From assembly GCA_938036545.1 (NCBI GenBank), contig CALHQJ010000083.1:1-43689 (forward strand): a stretch of 43,689 bases of DNA. Direction: 5' to 3'. This stretch comes from an uncultured Clostridium sp. (GTDB taxonomy: Bacteria > Bacillota > Clostridia > Lachnospirales > Lachnospiraceae). The position numbers and the translations under genes were made by a program. Shown here piece by piece: positions 23,713 through 32,237 of the stretch; the stretch's first letter is position 1; the number at the start of each line of letters is the position of its first letter. Under the pieces are notes generated by a model, which was not told where the DNA came from, ran no database searches, and was given only the letters and a program-made list of their open reading frames with translations.

Positions 23713-24990
23713 CTATATAAATCGGAATCCATTATCTGCAATATATATCTCATCCCCTGGTTCCAAAGGAACTGTTTCGTTATTTTGCAGCATCATTCCC
23801 CTTACCCTGGTTCCATTGGTTGAATTTAAATCCGTAATTTTATAGCCTGCTCCTGTATCTTCCAATTTTACATGAAGCCGGCTTACTGCATCCTTGTTTA
23901 ATACAAAATCTGCAATTCCGCTCTGTTTTCCAATTATAAATGGAAAATATGGTATCGAAATATCTTCTGCCCTTTTATCCAGACTCAGCAGATAACGCAT
24001 TCCTTCTTTTTGTTCTCTGTGATCATTTAAAATTTGCGTCTCCATAATCGGATCGGGCTCTCTCAAATCCCTTTCCAAAACTTCTGGTTTTCCGGCTTCC
24101 GGTTCCGGCATAGAAATCTCCGGAAGTCTTTCATGGATGTACCAACTATCCTTTTCCACAGGCGTCTTGGAAATCCGGTTCATTATCCACATAATGATTC
24201 CCACTATTCCCCATACTCCATACCAGCCAATCAGCAGCATCGGATATTCTGTAAAAAAGCGAGAACCTTTTACAAACCAGACAGCTCCAGGCGCTAATAA
24301 AACCGCTGCTGTACATGCTGTTCTTTTTTTCCAATTCTCCTGTTTTTTCCTGTTTTCCTGCCCTCCCTTTACAGGATCCGGCTCCTGCCATTCTTCTATT
24401 GGCTTCACCAGTTCTTCTATCTCTTTCTTTTCCTCTGTTGCCGGAATTTCCCTGTCCTGAGACAGCCATTTGAGTAAGTCATTCATTCCATAAAATTCTT
24501 TCTGGCTTTCCTGATAAAGACGGTATACCAAAAGTACCGTGTCTTTTTCTTTATGATTTACCTTTTTTAAAATGTATTGAAGCAACAGTTCCATATTTTT
24601 AGGGAAATCTGCCTCCTGTCCTGGAATCAGACATAAAAATACCTGAAAATTATCGGGATCAATATATATGTATTCCGGTTCTAACAAAATCCGGTTTTCC
24701 TGAAAAAGGTAGCCTTCCATCCTGTCTAAAATTTCCGCAATTGAAGAAATCAGTTTTACTATCTCATTTCTGCTGACCGATCTTCCTTCTAACATCCGGC
24801 TTAGGGGCTGTTTCGATGTTATTTCATAGAAGTAGCATATTCCATCCTCTGTCTGCTGAAAGCGAAACTTAAGCAGTCCCTCTATTACATTCTCCATTAA
24901 CATGCGGCATTCATAGCTTTCGCATTGTCCCTTATCTGGTTTTACTATTAAATAATTATGACGCATCTGCCTTTCATAACGAATTTCCAT
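23713..24990 (-). CDS. DUF6382-FHA membrane protein at the end of the tad operon
   Basis: A 425-residue protein started at the ATG at 24990, 6 nt after GGAGG; upstream codons lack a ribosome site. Residues ~1-170 resemble the DUF6382 module that precedes FHA in clostridia ('YLIVKPDKGQCESYECRML', 'SRMLEGRSVSRNEIVKLI'). A Lys/Glu-rich linker and two TM segments (about 230-250 and 258-275) follow. The C-terminal FHA domain (about 340-425) has 'PYFPFIIGKQSGIADFVL' and 'VSRLHVKLEDTG', then 'DLNSTNGTRVRGMML', the phosphothreonine-binding loops. One terminus may sense phosphoproteins in the cytoplasm. It overlaps the upstream TadE-like gene by 17 nt and closes the operon, so a Tad-associated signalling role is likely. 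Confidence 0.88.
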   Translation of the reverse strand: MEIRYERQMRHNYLIVKPDKGQCESYECRMLMENVIEGLLKFRFQQTEDGICYFYEITSKQPLSRMLEGRSVSRNEIVKLISSIAEILDRMEGYLFQENRILLEPEYIYIDPDNFQVFLCLIPGQEADFPKNMELLLQYILKKVNHKEKDTVLLVYRLYQESQKEFYGMNDLLKWLSQDREIPATEEKKEIEELVKPIEEWQEPDPVKGGQENRKKQENWKKRTACTAAVLLAPGAVWFVKGSRFFTEYPMLLIGWYGVWGIVGIIMWIMNRISKTPVEKDSWYIHERLPEISMPEPEAGKPEVLERDLREPDPIMETQILNDHREQKEGMRYLLSLDKRAEDISIPYFPFIIGKQSGIADFVLNKDAVSRLHVKLEDTGAGYKITDLNSTNGTRVRGMMLQNNETVPLEPGDEIYIADNGFRFI

Positions 24991-25381
24991 TCCTTTCCTC
25001 CAGTTGCTTAACTGCCTCAATTTTTCTCAAAAATTCTTCCGGTCGAAAGATCTCCGCCTCAATCCGTGCATTCCATTGTCCCTTTATGGTTGATGCATCT
25101 GCCTTTCCGGCAATCCGTTTCGTCTGTTTTTCAAGCTGTATCCGAAAATTATCAAAAGAAAATCCCGTCCTTTTTCTCCCGCTTCCCTTTTCTTCCACTT
25201 CTTCCAACCATGCCTCTTCCTCCCATTCAAGTCCATGACGCCCTTTTTCCACGCTTTCGTGCAGAACCATCCTTCCTGTAGTTTCGTCATAAACCCGATA
25301 TCCCTGCCCAATGATTCCAACAGACATAAAACAAAATATGCTCATAATAACTGCTGCTTCTATCGTATAGCTGCCTTTCAC
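24974..25381 (-). CDS. TadE-like pseudopilin (first, short form)
   Basis: A 135-residue protein. GTG at 25381 is preferred (GGGAGG 4-5 nt upstream), giving a short leader M-K-G before the mature start; ATG at 25393 is an alternative. The class III prepilin motif is 'KG/SYTIEAAVIMSIF' with Glu at +5, followed by a hydrophobic helix ('MSIFCFMSVGIIGQGY'). The extracellular part is charged, with many Glu/Arg/Lys. It is probably processed by a locus-encoded peptidase and assembled with the Flp pilus. It overlaps the next FHA gene by 17 nt and follows the prepilin peptidase gene by 14 nt. Confidence 0.82.
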   Translation of the reverse strand: MKGSYTIEAAVIMSIFCFMSVGIIGQGYRVYDETTGRMVLHESVEKGRHGLEWEEEAWLEEVEEKGSGRKRTGFSFDNFRIQLEKQTKRIAGKADASTIKGQWNARIEAEIFRPEEFLRKIEAVKQLEERNGNSL

Positions 25382-25395
25382 ATTTCCTCCCATTC

Positions 25396-25875
25396 CTATA
25401 TAAACGTAATCCAAATCCCTACTGGCAGGACGAAGGGCAAAAATGGCACTTCTGTCTTTTTCCCATCCAGCCAACCGATTCTTTTAATAGCCAGACTGCC
25501 AATTCCCCAAATACTGCACAGTACCAGGCTTCCCAGTAATAAAATCAGATTTTTTCGAAAACCAAAATAGATTCCGGTGATTGTAAACAATAGTCCGTCT
25601 CCCATGCCAACAGCGCCGCCTGTAACTTTTGAAACGGCCAGTAAAACAACTCCTATCAAAATTCCCAGAATAATTTCATCAAAGGAAACACCTAGGTTAT
25701 TCCCATGAAAAACTATCATCCACGTTTTCTTCTCCATCCAGTTTTCCCTTTGAATCAGGTCTGCCATTCTCCAGGCAAAAGCCTCCGTCCCTCCCACTGC
25801 ATATATCCACCCAGGAATTTCCCTGTATTTATAATCATAGGCTGCTGCTGCCAGCAAAAACAGTATAACTGCCAT
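25396..25875 (-). CDS. Prepilin peptidase, A24 family (second in locus)
   Basis: A 159-residue integral membrane aspartic protease of the TadV/CpaA type. The two catalytic Asp motifs are 'AAAYDYKYREIPGWIY' (near residue 14) and 'GGAVGMGDGLLF' (near 92), with about five hydrophobic segments. It cleaves the leader of type IV-like prepilins at the cytoplasmic face. AAAGGAGG lies just before the ATG. It sits between the two TadE-like genes, while another A24 peptidase opens the operon at 33202-33732. The two differ in length and loop sequence, which suggests different substrates. Confidence 0.92.
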   Translation of the reverse strand: MAVILFLLAAAAYDYKYREIPGWIYAVGGTEAFAWRMADLIQRENWMEKKTWMIVFHGNNLGVSFDEIILGILIGVVLLAVSKVTGGAVGMGDGLLFTITGIYFGFRKNLILLLGSLVLCSIWGIGSLAIKRIGWLDGKKTEVPFLPFVLPVGIWITFI

Positions 25876-25885
25876 TTTCCCTCCT

Positions 25886-26740
25886 TTACCAGCAATAAGA
25901 GCATTTTCCCAAATGTTTTACCTCTTCTATGGGAACTTCTTTAATATAAGCAATAGTAGCCGGACAATCTCTCATAGAATGATAACTTTCCCCCTCTGCC
26001 ATAATATATACCGTGCTTCCCTGACCTGCTCTTTTTCCGCAAATGCGGCAGGGATGATACCTTCCCCCTCCTCCATTGCGCCTGGTTTCCAGATCTTCAT
26101 AGGCAATTGTCTCTATAGCATTTGATAAATAATGGCAGGATGCCGTTTTATGATACTTCGTCCCGTTATTTCCTACAAAAACCATTTCTTCTAAAGTTTC
26201 TTTATCCTCGTCCCCTTCTCCTTTCCCAAATCCTTCTCCCAAAGGCCCTTCTCTTCCTATCCATGCGCGGCGAACGCTTTTTGATTCCATAGGAATCGCC
26301 TGTAAACCAAATACAGAAAAGGGAAGTTTCATATTATACTTCACTACCAGCTTAATATTTTCTCCATCAGAAAGCGCCGCATGTTCCCCCTGCCCTGTTA
26401 AGTAAGCATATTGACTTAACTGCTCTGCTTTTCTTTCCAAATCAGCCTGTATCTGTCTTTGCTTATCCATCATTACCATAGGAGTCATCATACAGACACA
26501 GGCAAATAAAAACAGGGAAAATCCCAATGCTGCTTCAATAGATATGCTTCCTTTCAATCTTTCACCTGCGGAGGAAAATAACCACACCCTTTTTCTACGG
26601 CACCTAAAGAATCCTGTCATGGGGGCACGTACTTGGAGAGTTACATTTTTTTTGCCGGATTTCATCCTATCTATTAGAATTTTCAGATTTTTCAGAAATG
26701 ATTGGATTACACTTTTTAAAAGTACCGTGAAAAAGGGCAT
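25886..26740 (-). CDS. TadE-like pseudopilin with 64-residue leader and twin Cys/His modules
   Basis: A 284-residue protein; GGAGGAG lies 7 nt before the ATG at 26740, and later ATGs lack ribosome sites. A basic N-terminal leader of 64 residues ends at 'RLKG/SISIEAALGFSLF', with Glu at +5 of the mature form and a hydrophobic helix after it. The C-terminal third has two similar units: 'YHKTASCHYL...RYHPCRICG' (about 200-237) and 'YHSMRDCPAT...KCSYC' (about 253-283). Each has a His-x4-Cys and a Cys-x2-Cys. This resembles small metal-binding tails found on secreted proteins. It is a probable minor pilin of the Tad system; metal binding is inferred. Confidence 0.82.
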   Translation of the reverse strand: MPFFTVLLKSVIQSFLKNLKILIDRMKSGKKNVTLQVRAPMTGFFRCRRKRVWLFSSAGERLKGSISIEAALGFSLFLFACVCMMTPMVMMDKQRQIQADLERKAEQLSQYAYLTGQGEHAALSDGENIKLVVKYNMKLPFSVFGLQAIPMESKSVRRAWIGREGPLGEGFGKGEGDEDKETLEEMVFVGNNGTKYHKTASCHYLSNAIETIAYEDLETRRNGGGGRYHPCRICGKRAGQGSTVYIMAEGESYHSMRDCPATIAYIKEVPIEEVKHLGKCSYCW

Positions 26741-26763
26741 GCTTATTCTCCTCCGTATCTCTA

Positions 26764-28683
26764 TTAATATGCTTTCTTTACTACTGCTCTGTTTTCATAT
26801 TTTCCTGCCTCCTGTTCCGTAAAGCTTTTCAACAATCCCAACGATAAAAATACATGTTTTCCACAAATTCCTGCTTCTATTTCCACCTGGCTTGCACACT
26901 TGCTCATGGAAAAGCCCGGCTCTTTTCTGGCAATATTTACCTGCATCATATCCATCATGCGATAACTCATCATCTTTGCAGGCGCAGCCATAAAAAACAA
27001 TTTTAAATATCCTGTATAATCCAGTCCTTCTCCCCCTTGCTTTTGCGGAACTCTTCCGCTTTTTCCCATCTGCAGAAGGCCATCCAAATCCAGCGCCCAC
27101 TCGTCTGCCTCTTTCCGTATTGGAACCTTCCCTCCTGAAAGAAGCTGCTTTACATCCGTCAAAGCCTCTCCTAGCGCCCATATTCCCATAATAAAAAATG
27201 ATGTAATCCCTATTAAAGGAGCAAAACCGGATACTCCCACTATAGCAGCAGCCAATGCTTCTGCTTCCTGACGTTTCTGTGAATTTGTAAGAATATGAAT
27301 TAAATTCAGTCCTTCCCTGACTGCCAAAAGCTGTGCTATAGAAGATGATAAATTTGAGCCGTCAATGGGACTCCCATACAATATGTACTCCATCTCATAC
27401 TGAAATTCCTTTTGACTCTGATCGCAAAAATCCGTAAAAAATTGTTCTACGTACTCCGCTGTCAATGCCTTATCTGTCAGTCTCTTTATTCCATCCGGCC
27501 CTTTTGCCCCACTGTCGGCCTGATTTTTAGACGGAAGTCCTGCTGCTTCTACCATTCCATCTGAAACCCTGGCTCCTTCCGGTAAAACCAACTGTACAAT
27601 TCCAGATTCTGCTGCCCGCCGAATCTGATTAAGCAAACCTTCGGACTCTTTATCCTTTCCTCCTGCTGCATAAGATACCTTTAATACCCTGTACTGTGCA
27701 AAATGACTTCGGACTCCTTCCCATAATTCACCCTCATCTAAAACCTCCCCTTCCTGTTCCGGTTCCCAGCTTTCTATGTATTCCATTACCTCTTCTGCTT
27801 CTTCCATAACCTTGGACACCAGCTCTTCCTGCTCGCCTGCAAGCTGAGGCAATTTTTCCACCTCTTGTCTTCTCTCGCCGTCCTTGGATACATAAGCATC
27901 ATATCGGGATAGCTGCTCCAGCATGATTTGCTGTACAGAGTCTCCCATGTTCTGACGCTTTTCTTCATATTCTCGTCTTACCTCCTCCATCTTTTTAGCC
28001 AGCTTATCAGCCTGCCTGCTATAGTTTTCTACAAAACCAGGTATTTTCCCCAGGCTCTTCTGCAATTCTCTGGCTGCTTTTAAAAAGCCCGAACCGTCTC
28101 TCCTTTCTAATGCTTCTTCTGCTTCCTGACAGCTGTTTTCCTGTGCTTTCAAGCATTCTGCTATTTTTTCCAGCGTCCGTTCTAATTTCCACGCTTCTTT
28201 TGTCTGCCCTTCCATTTTTTTCGATACTTCATTAACCTGCTTTGCCTCTTTTACGGTCTGGTTAAATGCTTCTATCCCATTTTGATCCACATCCAGGGTC
28301 CAGATACCATATTTCATAAAATCTAAAATCTGCTGTTCCAGATAGTTCCCGCCATTGTCTGTAAGGTGAATGAGTTCTTTTGTCTCTACAGAATTCAGCG
28401 TCATCGCATACCAGTTTGGCATATTCAGGTATTCGTTTAGATAACGGCCAAACTCCTCCTCTATTGCCTGTTTTTCTGTATATTCAACTCCTAATACCCG
28501 ATACTCCTCCCACAAAGGCAAGTGATACTGGCTCATTACAGAATCTAAAGCAGAATACGCAGCCATTTCGAGATAACACCTGGCGCCGGCCAGCCTTGCC
28601 GATTCGATTAAGCTGCAGATCAGACTGAACATGCACAGCAAGATAAGACTTAGAAATACGGTAATCTGTCCCCTGAACTTCAT
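26764..28683 (-). CDS. DUF5702-like Tad-locus protein (TadG-like membrane-anchored)
   Basis: A 639-residue protein. The N-terminus 'MKFRGQITVFLSLILLCMFSLICSLIESARLAGARCYLEMAAYSALDSVMSQYH...' pattern (one TM helix then a conserved helix) is the start typical of the clostridial DUF5702/TadG-like family. A long extracytoplasmic helical region (about 130-300) with heptads follows ('LADKLAKKMEEV'-like segments). A second hydrophobic stretch lies at about 485-510 ('VSGFAPLIGITSFFIMGIW'), before a region near the C-terminus ('YLKLFFMAAPAKMMSYRMMDMMQVNI'). Gly5/Gln6 resembles a prepilin cleavage site but lacks Glu+5. It follows flp by 2 bp, so it is translationally coupled. The role in pilus assembly is inferred from context. 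Confidence 0.8.
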   Translation of the reverse strand: MKFRGQITVFLSLILLCMFSLICSLIESARLAGARCYLEMAAYSALDSVMSQYHLPLWEEYRVLGVEYTEKQAIEEEFGRYLNEYLNMPNWYAMTLNSVETKELIHLTDNGGNYLEQQILDFMKYGIWTLDVDQNGIEAFNQTVKEAKQVNEVSKKMEGQTKEAWKLERTLEKIAECLKAQENSCQEAEEALERRDGSGFLKAARELQKSLGKIPGFVENYSRQADKLAKKMEEVRREYEEKRQNMGDSVQQIMLEQLSRYDAYVSKDGERRQEVEKLPQLAGEQEELVSKVMEEAEEVMEYIESWEPEQEGEVLDEGELWEGVRSHFAQYRVLKVSYAAGGKDKESEGLLNQIRRAAESGIVQLVLPEGARVSDGMVEAAGLPSKNQADSGAKGPDGIKRLTDKALTAEYVEQFFTDFCDQSQKEFQYEMEYILYGSPIDGSNLSSSIAQLLAVREGLNLIHILTNSQKRQEAEALAAAIVGVSGFAPLIGITSFFIMGIWALGEALTDVKQLLSGGKVPIRKEADEWALDLDGLLQMGKSGRVPQKQGGEGLDYTGYLKLFFMAAPAKMMSYRMMDMMQVNIARKEPGFSMSKCASQVEIEAGICGKHVFLSLGLLKSFTEQEAGKYENRAVVKKAY

Positions 28684-28685
28684 TC

Positions 28686-28865
28686 CTAATACACCTCTTT
28701 TGACTGTTTATTAATTTCTTTAAATACGTTGTTTAACAGAGTAGTAATCTGCTTTTTGAAAATGATAACCAGACCGATCAGGACTACCAATATCAGCACT
28801 ACTTCAATCACTCCGATTCCATCTTCTTCATAGAACCATTCCTGTATCTCTTCTTTTCCTCTCAT
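28686..28865 (-). CDS. flp: Flp-type major pilin prepilin
   Basis: A 59-residue prepilin; AAGGGAGG lies 7 nt before the ATG at 28865, so the in-frame Met 8 codons earlier is rejected. The leader is 'MRGKEEIQEWFYEEDG' and the cleavage site is G/I-G-V-I-E, with Glu at +5. The hydrophobic assembly helix 'VVLILVVLIGLVIIF' and a short amphipathic tail rich in Lys/Asn/Gln follow. The size and pattern are those of Flp/type IVb pilins polymerised by the TadA/B/C machine. It would be the main structural subunit. It lies directly between tadC and the DUF5702 gene. Confidence 0.9.
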   Translation of the reverse strand: MRGKEEIQEWFYEEDGIGVIEVVLILVVLIGLVIIFKKQITTLLNNVFKEINKQSKEVY

Positions 28866-28895
28866 AGCCTCACCTCCCTTCTGCTGCATAAGCAG

Positions 28896-30104
28896 CTAAT
28901 AAAAGCTTAAAAATGCCGGTACTGCAACAATTACCATAACAATTCCAAGCATAAGAAAAAGCGGTAACAATAGTTTCGTAGCTGCTTCTTCCCCCTGCCT
29001 TTTCGCCAGGTTTTTCCGTTCTTCAAAAGCATCCATTACTTCATCATCCAACAGATGCCGCAGATTTTTCAGTCCGGTTTTTCGGTTCTGCTCCAAAAGA
29101 CCTGCCAGCTTCATATAAGGCCGCAGTCCGCACCTTCGCCCAAATCGGCGATAAGCTTCTGACTCTGACACCCCGCTTTGTAAATCCGTACAAACCTGAA
29201 CCACCTCCTCATAGGCAGGACTTTTTAGTTTCGGCTCTCTGGCCTGTCTGTGTTTATAATCAACTGCCATTCGTTCCCATGCAGTCCGCACAGTCATTCC
29301 TGCCCCCAGATAAATCTGCAGCTTCGATGCTATTTCTGAATACTCCAATGCAAGCTGCTCTTTTCGTTTTTTATCTCTTTCCTTCTGCCGGATTTGATCC
29401 TCAAATCCGTATAAAACCGCCAGACCCCCTCCTATTGCCAAAATCAGAAAGCTGCTGTAATCTTTTTTCATACGGTAAGAAAGTGGTTTCCCCTCAAAAT
29501 CTTCCGGCAGTTTTACCCATTCTTCCTCTTGGGATGCCTGATCTGCATTGCCGAAGGCCTTTAAAAATCCCTTTTTCTTTTTATCTGTATCAGACAAAAC
29601 CGGTGGAAAAATACATACTGGAAGCCGGAATTCACTGCTTCCCCTTTCATCTGAAATCGTAAGGCGAAGTCCTGTCCATCTTCCCTCCGGAGTCAGTTCT
29701 TCATTGTATACCGTTCCAAAGCTGTCAATCAATTCTGAATCTTCCGACTCCCATTCCAGCTTCAAATCCTTTGTATCATCATAGGTTATAAGATTTAAAT
29801 CAGACCGAATCTCCTGCAGGGAAACATTTTCCTGTAAAACCTCTCTGGGCAGATTGGCTGCCCATTCTTCCCTCATTTTTTGAGCTTCATCTTTCTGGCG
29901 TTTCCGGCTGCTGACTGTTACCATTACAGGGATTTCTTCTTCTCCAAGTCCTGTTACCAATAGTTCATAGCTGGTCTCGTCTTCTCCATAATTCCCCCTT
30001 TGGACAGCGCTGCCGTCAAATCCCTGCTGTCCCTGAGTCAGCCATACAGCCCCAAATATAATAGCTGCCGCCAGAATACAGCTTATCTGCTTTTTCTTTC
30101 CCAC
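28896..30104 (-). CDS. tadC: TadC-like inner-membrane protein with added extracytoplasmic domain
   Basis: About 402 residues from a GTG at 30104 (AGAAGGG 6-7 nt upstream). TTG at 30125 is another possible start; the frame is open further, but overlaps tadB. A TM helix (about 6-22) is followed by ~200 residues of predicted extracytoplasmic beta-rich sequence ('YELLVTGLGEEEIPVMVTVSSR', 'RWTGLRLTISDERGSSEFRL') not present in ordinary TadC. Then come a TM helix (about 218-238), a T2SSF-type cytoplasmic domain ('EIASKLQIYLGAGMTVRTAW', 'SGVSESEAYRRFGRRCGL', 'EEAATKLLLPLFLML') and a C-terminal TM. It pairs with TadB as platform of the pilus motor. Confidence 0.85.
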   Translation of the reverse strand: MGKKKQISCILAAAIIFGAVWLTQGQQGFDGSAVQRGNYGEDETSYELLVTGLGEEEIPVMVTVSSRKRQKDEAQKMREEWAANLPREVLQENVSLQEIRSDLNLITYDDTKDLKLEWESEDSELIDSFGTVYNEELTPEGRWTGLRLTISDERGSSEFRLPVCIFPPVLSDTDKKKKGFLKAFGNADQASQEEEWVKLPEDFEGKPLSYRMKKDYSSFLILAIGGGLAVLYGFEDQIRQKERDKKRKEQLALEYSEIASKLQIYLGAGMTVRTAWERMAVDYKHRQAREPKLKSPAYEEVVQVCTDLQSGVSESEAYRRFGRRCGLRPYMKLAGLLEQNRKTGLKNLRHLLDDEVMDAFEERKNLAKRQGEEAATKLLLPLFLMLGIVMVIVAVPAFLSFY

Positions 30105-30166
30105 CTTCTGCCCTTCTTTCTGCAAGGAATATTTTTTCCTTACTCCTTTCAGCCTGCTGCAAAAAA

Positions 30167-31087
30167 TTAAGATATATTTATATCCAAAATACGCTTTGCA
30201 AGCCAAATCGCCAGTATGTAAACCGCCAGACAAACGGTCATAAAAATCCTTCCCAGCATTGTGGTATACATAAGATCAAAGAAACCAGGCGACGTCATAT
30301 CAATATAAAGAATAATAAAAAACGGAAGCAGATTCATTATTTTTTGCTCCAGCTGTCGGGAAGCTGTCATTGTTCTTATTTCTTCATACACTTGTATTTT
30401 GTCCCGAATGGAATCTGCCGTTTGAGTCATAATGGAAACCAGCTCCCCTCCGCTGCGTTTTGCCACTCCGAAAACCTGTGAAAAACTTTGTATTTCTTCT
30501 ATTCCGCTTCTCCTCGCAAAATCCTCCAGTACCTGTTCTGCCGTACTGTTTAAGCTGATTTGTTTTGCCATCCAGCTAAATTCTCCTGCCAGCATTCCGT
30601 GAGGCCCATAAAGCAAAATCAGTTCGTTCACACTGGCTTTCAGCGCATTTTCTACCGAATATCCTGCACTTAAAAATGCCGCTAAAATTAAAACGCCCTC
30701 CTTAAACTGGCTTTTTAACTGTTCCTTTCTCTGCCTGCACAGTTCCTTTTTATGAAAAAACGGATACAAAAGCCCCCATGGAAGCAAGATTAAAAACAGT
30801 ACTATACTCCGGTAGAAAACGTATGCTGCCGCACCGCAGGCTCCGACGCCTGCCGCTGCCCACATTCCCCATTCCTTCAGCGTCAAATGGTACTGTTCAT
30901 AATTGACAGCCGGCTGATATAAGCTTGTCTCTATTTTCCAATTCCCCCACTTTTTCCAGCCTTCCTTCCACCTTACCGGCATAATGGTTCTGCCTTGCTG
31001 TTTTTTTGCCAGCCGATTCTTTGCCCGCTGCATCTTTCCTGACCGTTTCCCTGAATTCATAAATCGGATTAAGCCGGATTTCCCCAT
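30167..31087 (-). CDS. tadB: TadB-like inner-membrane platform protein
   Basis: 306 residues from the ATG at 31087, which has GGAGG 8 nt upstream. ATG at 30982 is the only other plausible start, and both lie inside tadA. A basic N-terminus (1-65) is followed by a TM pair (about 75-118, 'MWAAAGVGACGAAAYVFY', 'IVLFLILLPWGLLYPFF'). The T2SSF domain has 'LKSQFKEGVLILAAFLSAGYSVENAL', 'IEEIQSFSQVFGVAKRSGGEL' and 'ASRQLEQKIMNLLPFFIILY'. Two C-terminal TM segments end the protein. It is a cytoplasmic-membrane platform for TadA with TadC. The coding overlap with tadA is 191 nt for this start and at least 86 nt for the shorter one. Confidence 0.85.
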   Translation of the reverse strand: MGKSGLIRFMNSGKRSGKMQRAKNRLAKKQQGRTIMPVRWKEGWKKWGNWKIETSLYQPAVNYEQYHLTLKEWGMWAAAGVGACGAAAYVFYRSIVLFLILLPWGLLYPFFHKKELCRQRKEQLKSQFKEGVLILAAFLSAGYSVENALKASVNELILLYGPHGMLAGEFSWMAKQISLNSTAEQVLEDFARRSGIEEIQSFSQVFGVAKRSGGELVSIMTQTADSIRDKIQVYEEIRTMTASRQLEQKIMNLLPFFIILYIDMTSPGFFDLMYTTMLGRIFMTVCLAVYILAIWLAKRILDINIS

Positions 31088-32237
31088 TTTCCATTCCTCC
31101 AACCTCCGCAATCATTAAAACCTTCCTGCTTCTATCCCGAAGCCTTCCCAGATGAATCAAAATATCAATTGCTGCGCTTATCTGACTCCGGACTGCCTGA
31201 AGCGGAATTTCCGCTGCCATAAGCACCATTGTCTCCAGACGGGACAGCATGTCCTTCGGACTGTTTCCATGACCTGTAGACATACTTCCGTCATGGCCCG
31301 TATTCATGGCCTGCAGCATTTCCAGCGCCTCGCCCCCTCGAACCTCGCCTACAATAATTCTGCTGGGATTCATTCTAAGTGACGCCTTTATTAAATCACG
31401 AATCGTAATCTCCCCCTCCCCTTCTCCATTGGCATTTCGGGTTTCCAAACGGACAAGGTTTGAAATCTGCTGAATTTGAAGCTCTGCCGAATCCTCAATG
31501 GTTACGATCCGTTCATCTGATGGAATTAAGGATGACAGCGCATTTAAAAATGTACTTTTTCCCGAATTCGTTCCGCCGCATATAAAAATGTTATACCCTG
31601 AAATCACCAGTTTTTCTAAAAACTCTACTGCCTCTTCTGTAATCGTTCCAAACTTAATTAATTTCGTAATTGTAATTGGCTCTGGAAACTTTCGGATTGT
31701 GACCGCCGGCCCGTCTAAGGCAGCGGGCGGCAGTACGATATGAACGCGGGAACCGTCCTCTAAACGGGCGTCTGCAATGGGATGAGATGCATTTACCATT
31801 CGGTTTACCCTGCTAACAATCTGCTGAATCATATCTTCTAGCTGCTCTTCCGTCTCAAAACAGTTTCCCCACTCACAAACTGCTCCGTTTTTTTCGATAA
31901 AAATATGATCCTTTCCATTTACCATAATTTCCGTTATCGTTGGATCGTCTACCAGTTCCTGTAATATATCCAGACGCCGGAAAGAATCAAATAACCGCTG
32001 TGCCAGATGTTCTTTTGCTGACAGAGGCAGATACTGCTCCTGGCCGTATTGAAAAATTTCTTCGTTGATCAGCTCCTTTAGTTCTTCATCTGTCAAATAT
32101 GGCCTGCCCTGTAACAGTTCCACTAATTTCAAACGCAGTACCCCTGCTGCATGTCCAAATGGATTTCTGTTTAAGCCTGATTCCTCTCTGCCTTCCCTCT
32201 TAATAACTGCCGTACATAATCCCCCATTTCTCCCCAC
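30897..32237 (-). CDS. tadA: TadA/CpaF secretion ATPase
   Basis: A 446-residue hexameric motor ATPase. It has the N-terminal domain 'DPTITEIMVNGKDHIFIEKNG', an Arg-finger region 'ADARLEDGSRVHIVLPP', Walker A 'ICGGTNSGKSTFLNAL', an Asp box 'VTIEDSAELQI', Walker B 'RIIVGEVRGGEALEMLQAM' and the His box 'NTGHDGSMSTGHGNS'. The C-terminal family tail 'GKVEGRLEKVGELENRDKL' is present, which shows that the end overlapping tadB is real tadA sequence. The start is uncertain: GTG at 32237 overlaps tadZ by 67 nt and has only a weak ribosome site. It powers Flp pilus assembly. Confidence 0.93.
   Translation of the reverse strand: MGRNGGLCTAVIKREGREESGLNRNPFGHAAGVLRLKLVELLQGRPYLTDEELKELINEEIFQYGQEQYLPLSAKEHLAQRLFDSFRRLDILQELVDDPTITEIMVNGKDHIFIEKNGAVCEWGNCFETEEQLEDMIQQIVSRVNRMVNASHPIADARLEDGSRVHIVLPPAALDGPAVTIRKFPEPITITKLIKFGTITEEAVEFLEKLVISGYNIFICGGTNSGKSTFLNALSSLIPSDERIVTIEDSAELQIQQISNLVRLETRNANGEGEGEITIRDLIKASLRMNPSRIIVGEVRGGEALEMLQAMNTGHDGSMSTGHGNSPKDMLSRLETMVLMAAEIPLQAVRSQISAAIDILIHLGRLRDRSRKVLMIAEVGGMENGEIRLNPIYEFRETVRKDAAGKESAGKKTARQNHYAGKVEGRLEKVGELENRDKLISAGCQL

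Noticed and set aside
30897..31111. Frameshift joining tadA and tadB into one protein
   Set aside because: tadA ends with its normal family tail and tadB has its own ribosome site and full domain set, so an overlap explains it better.
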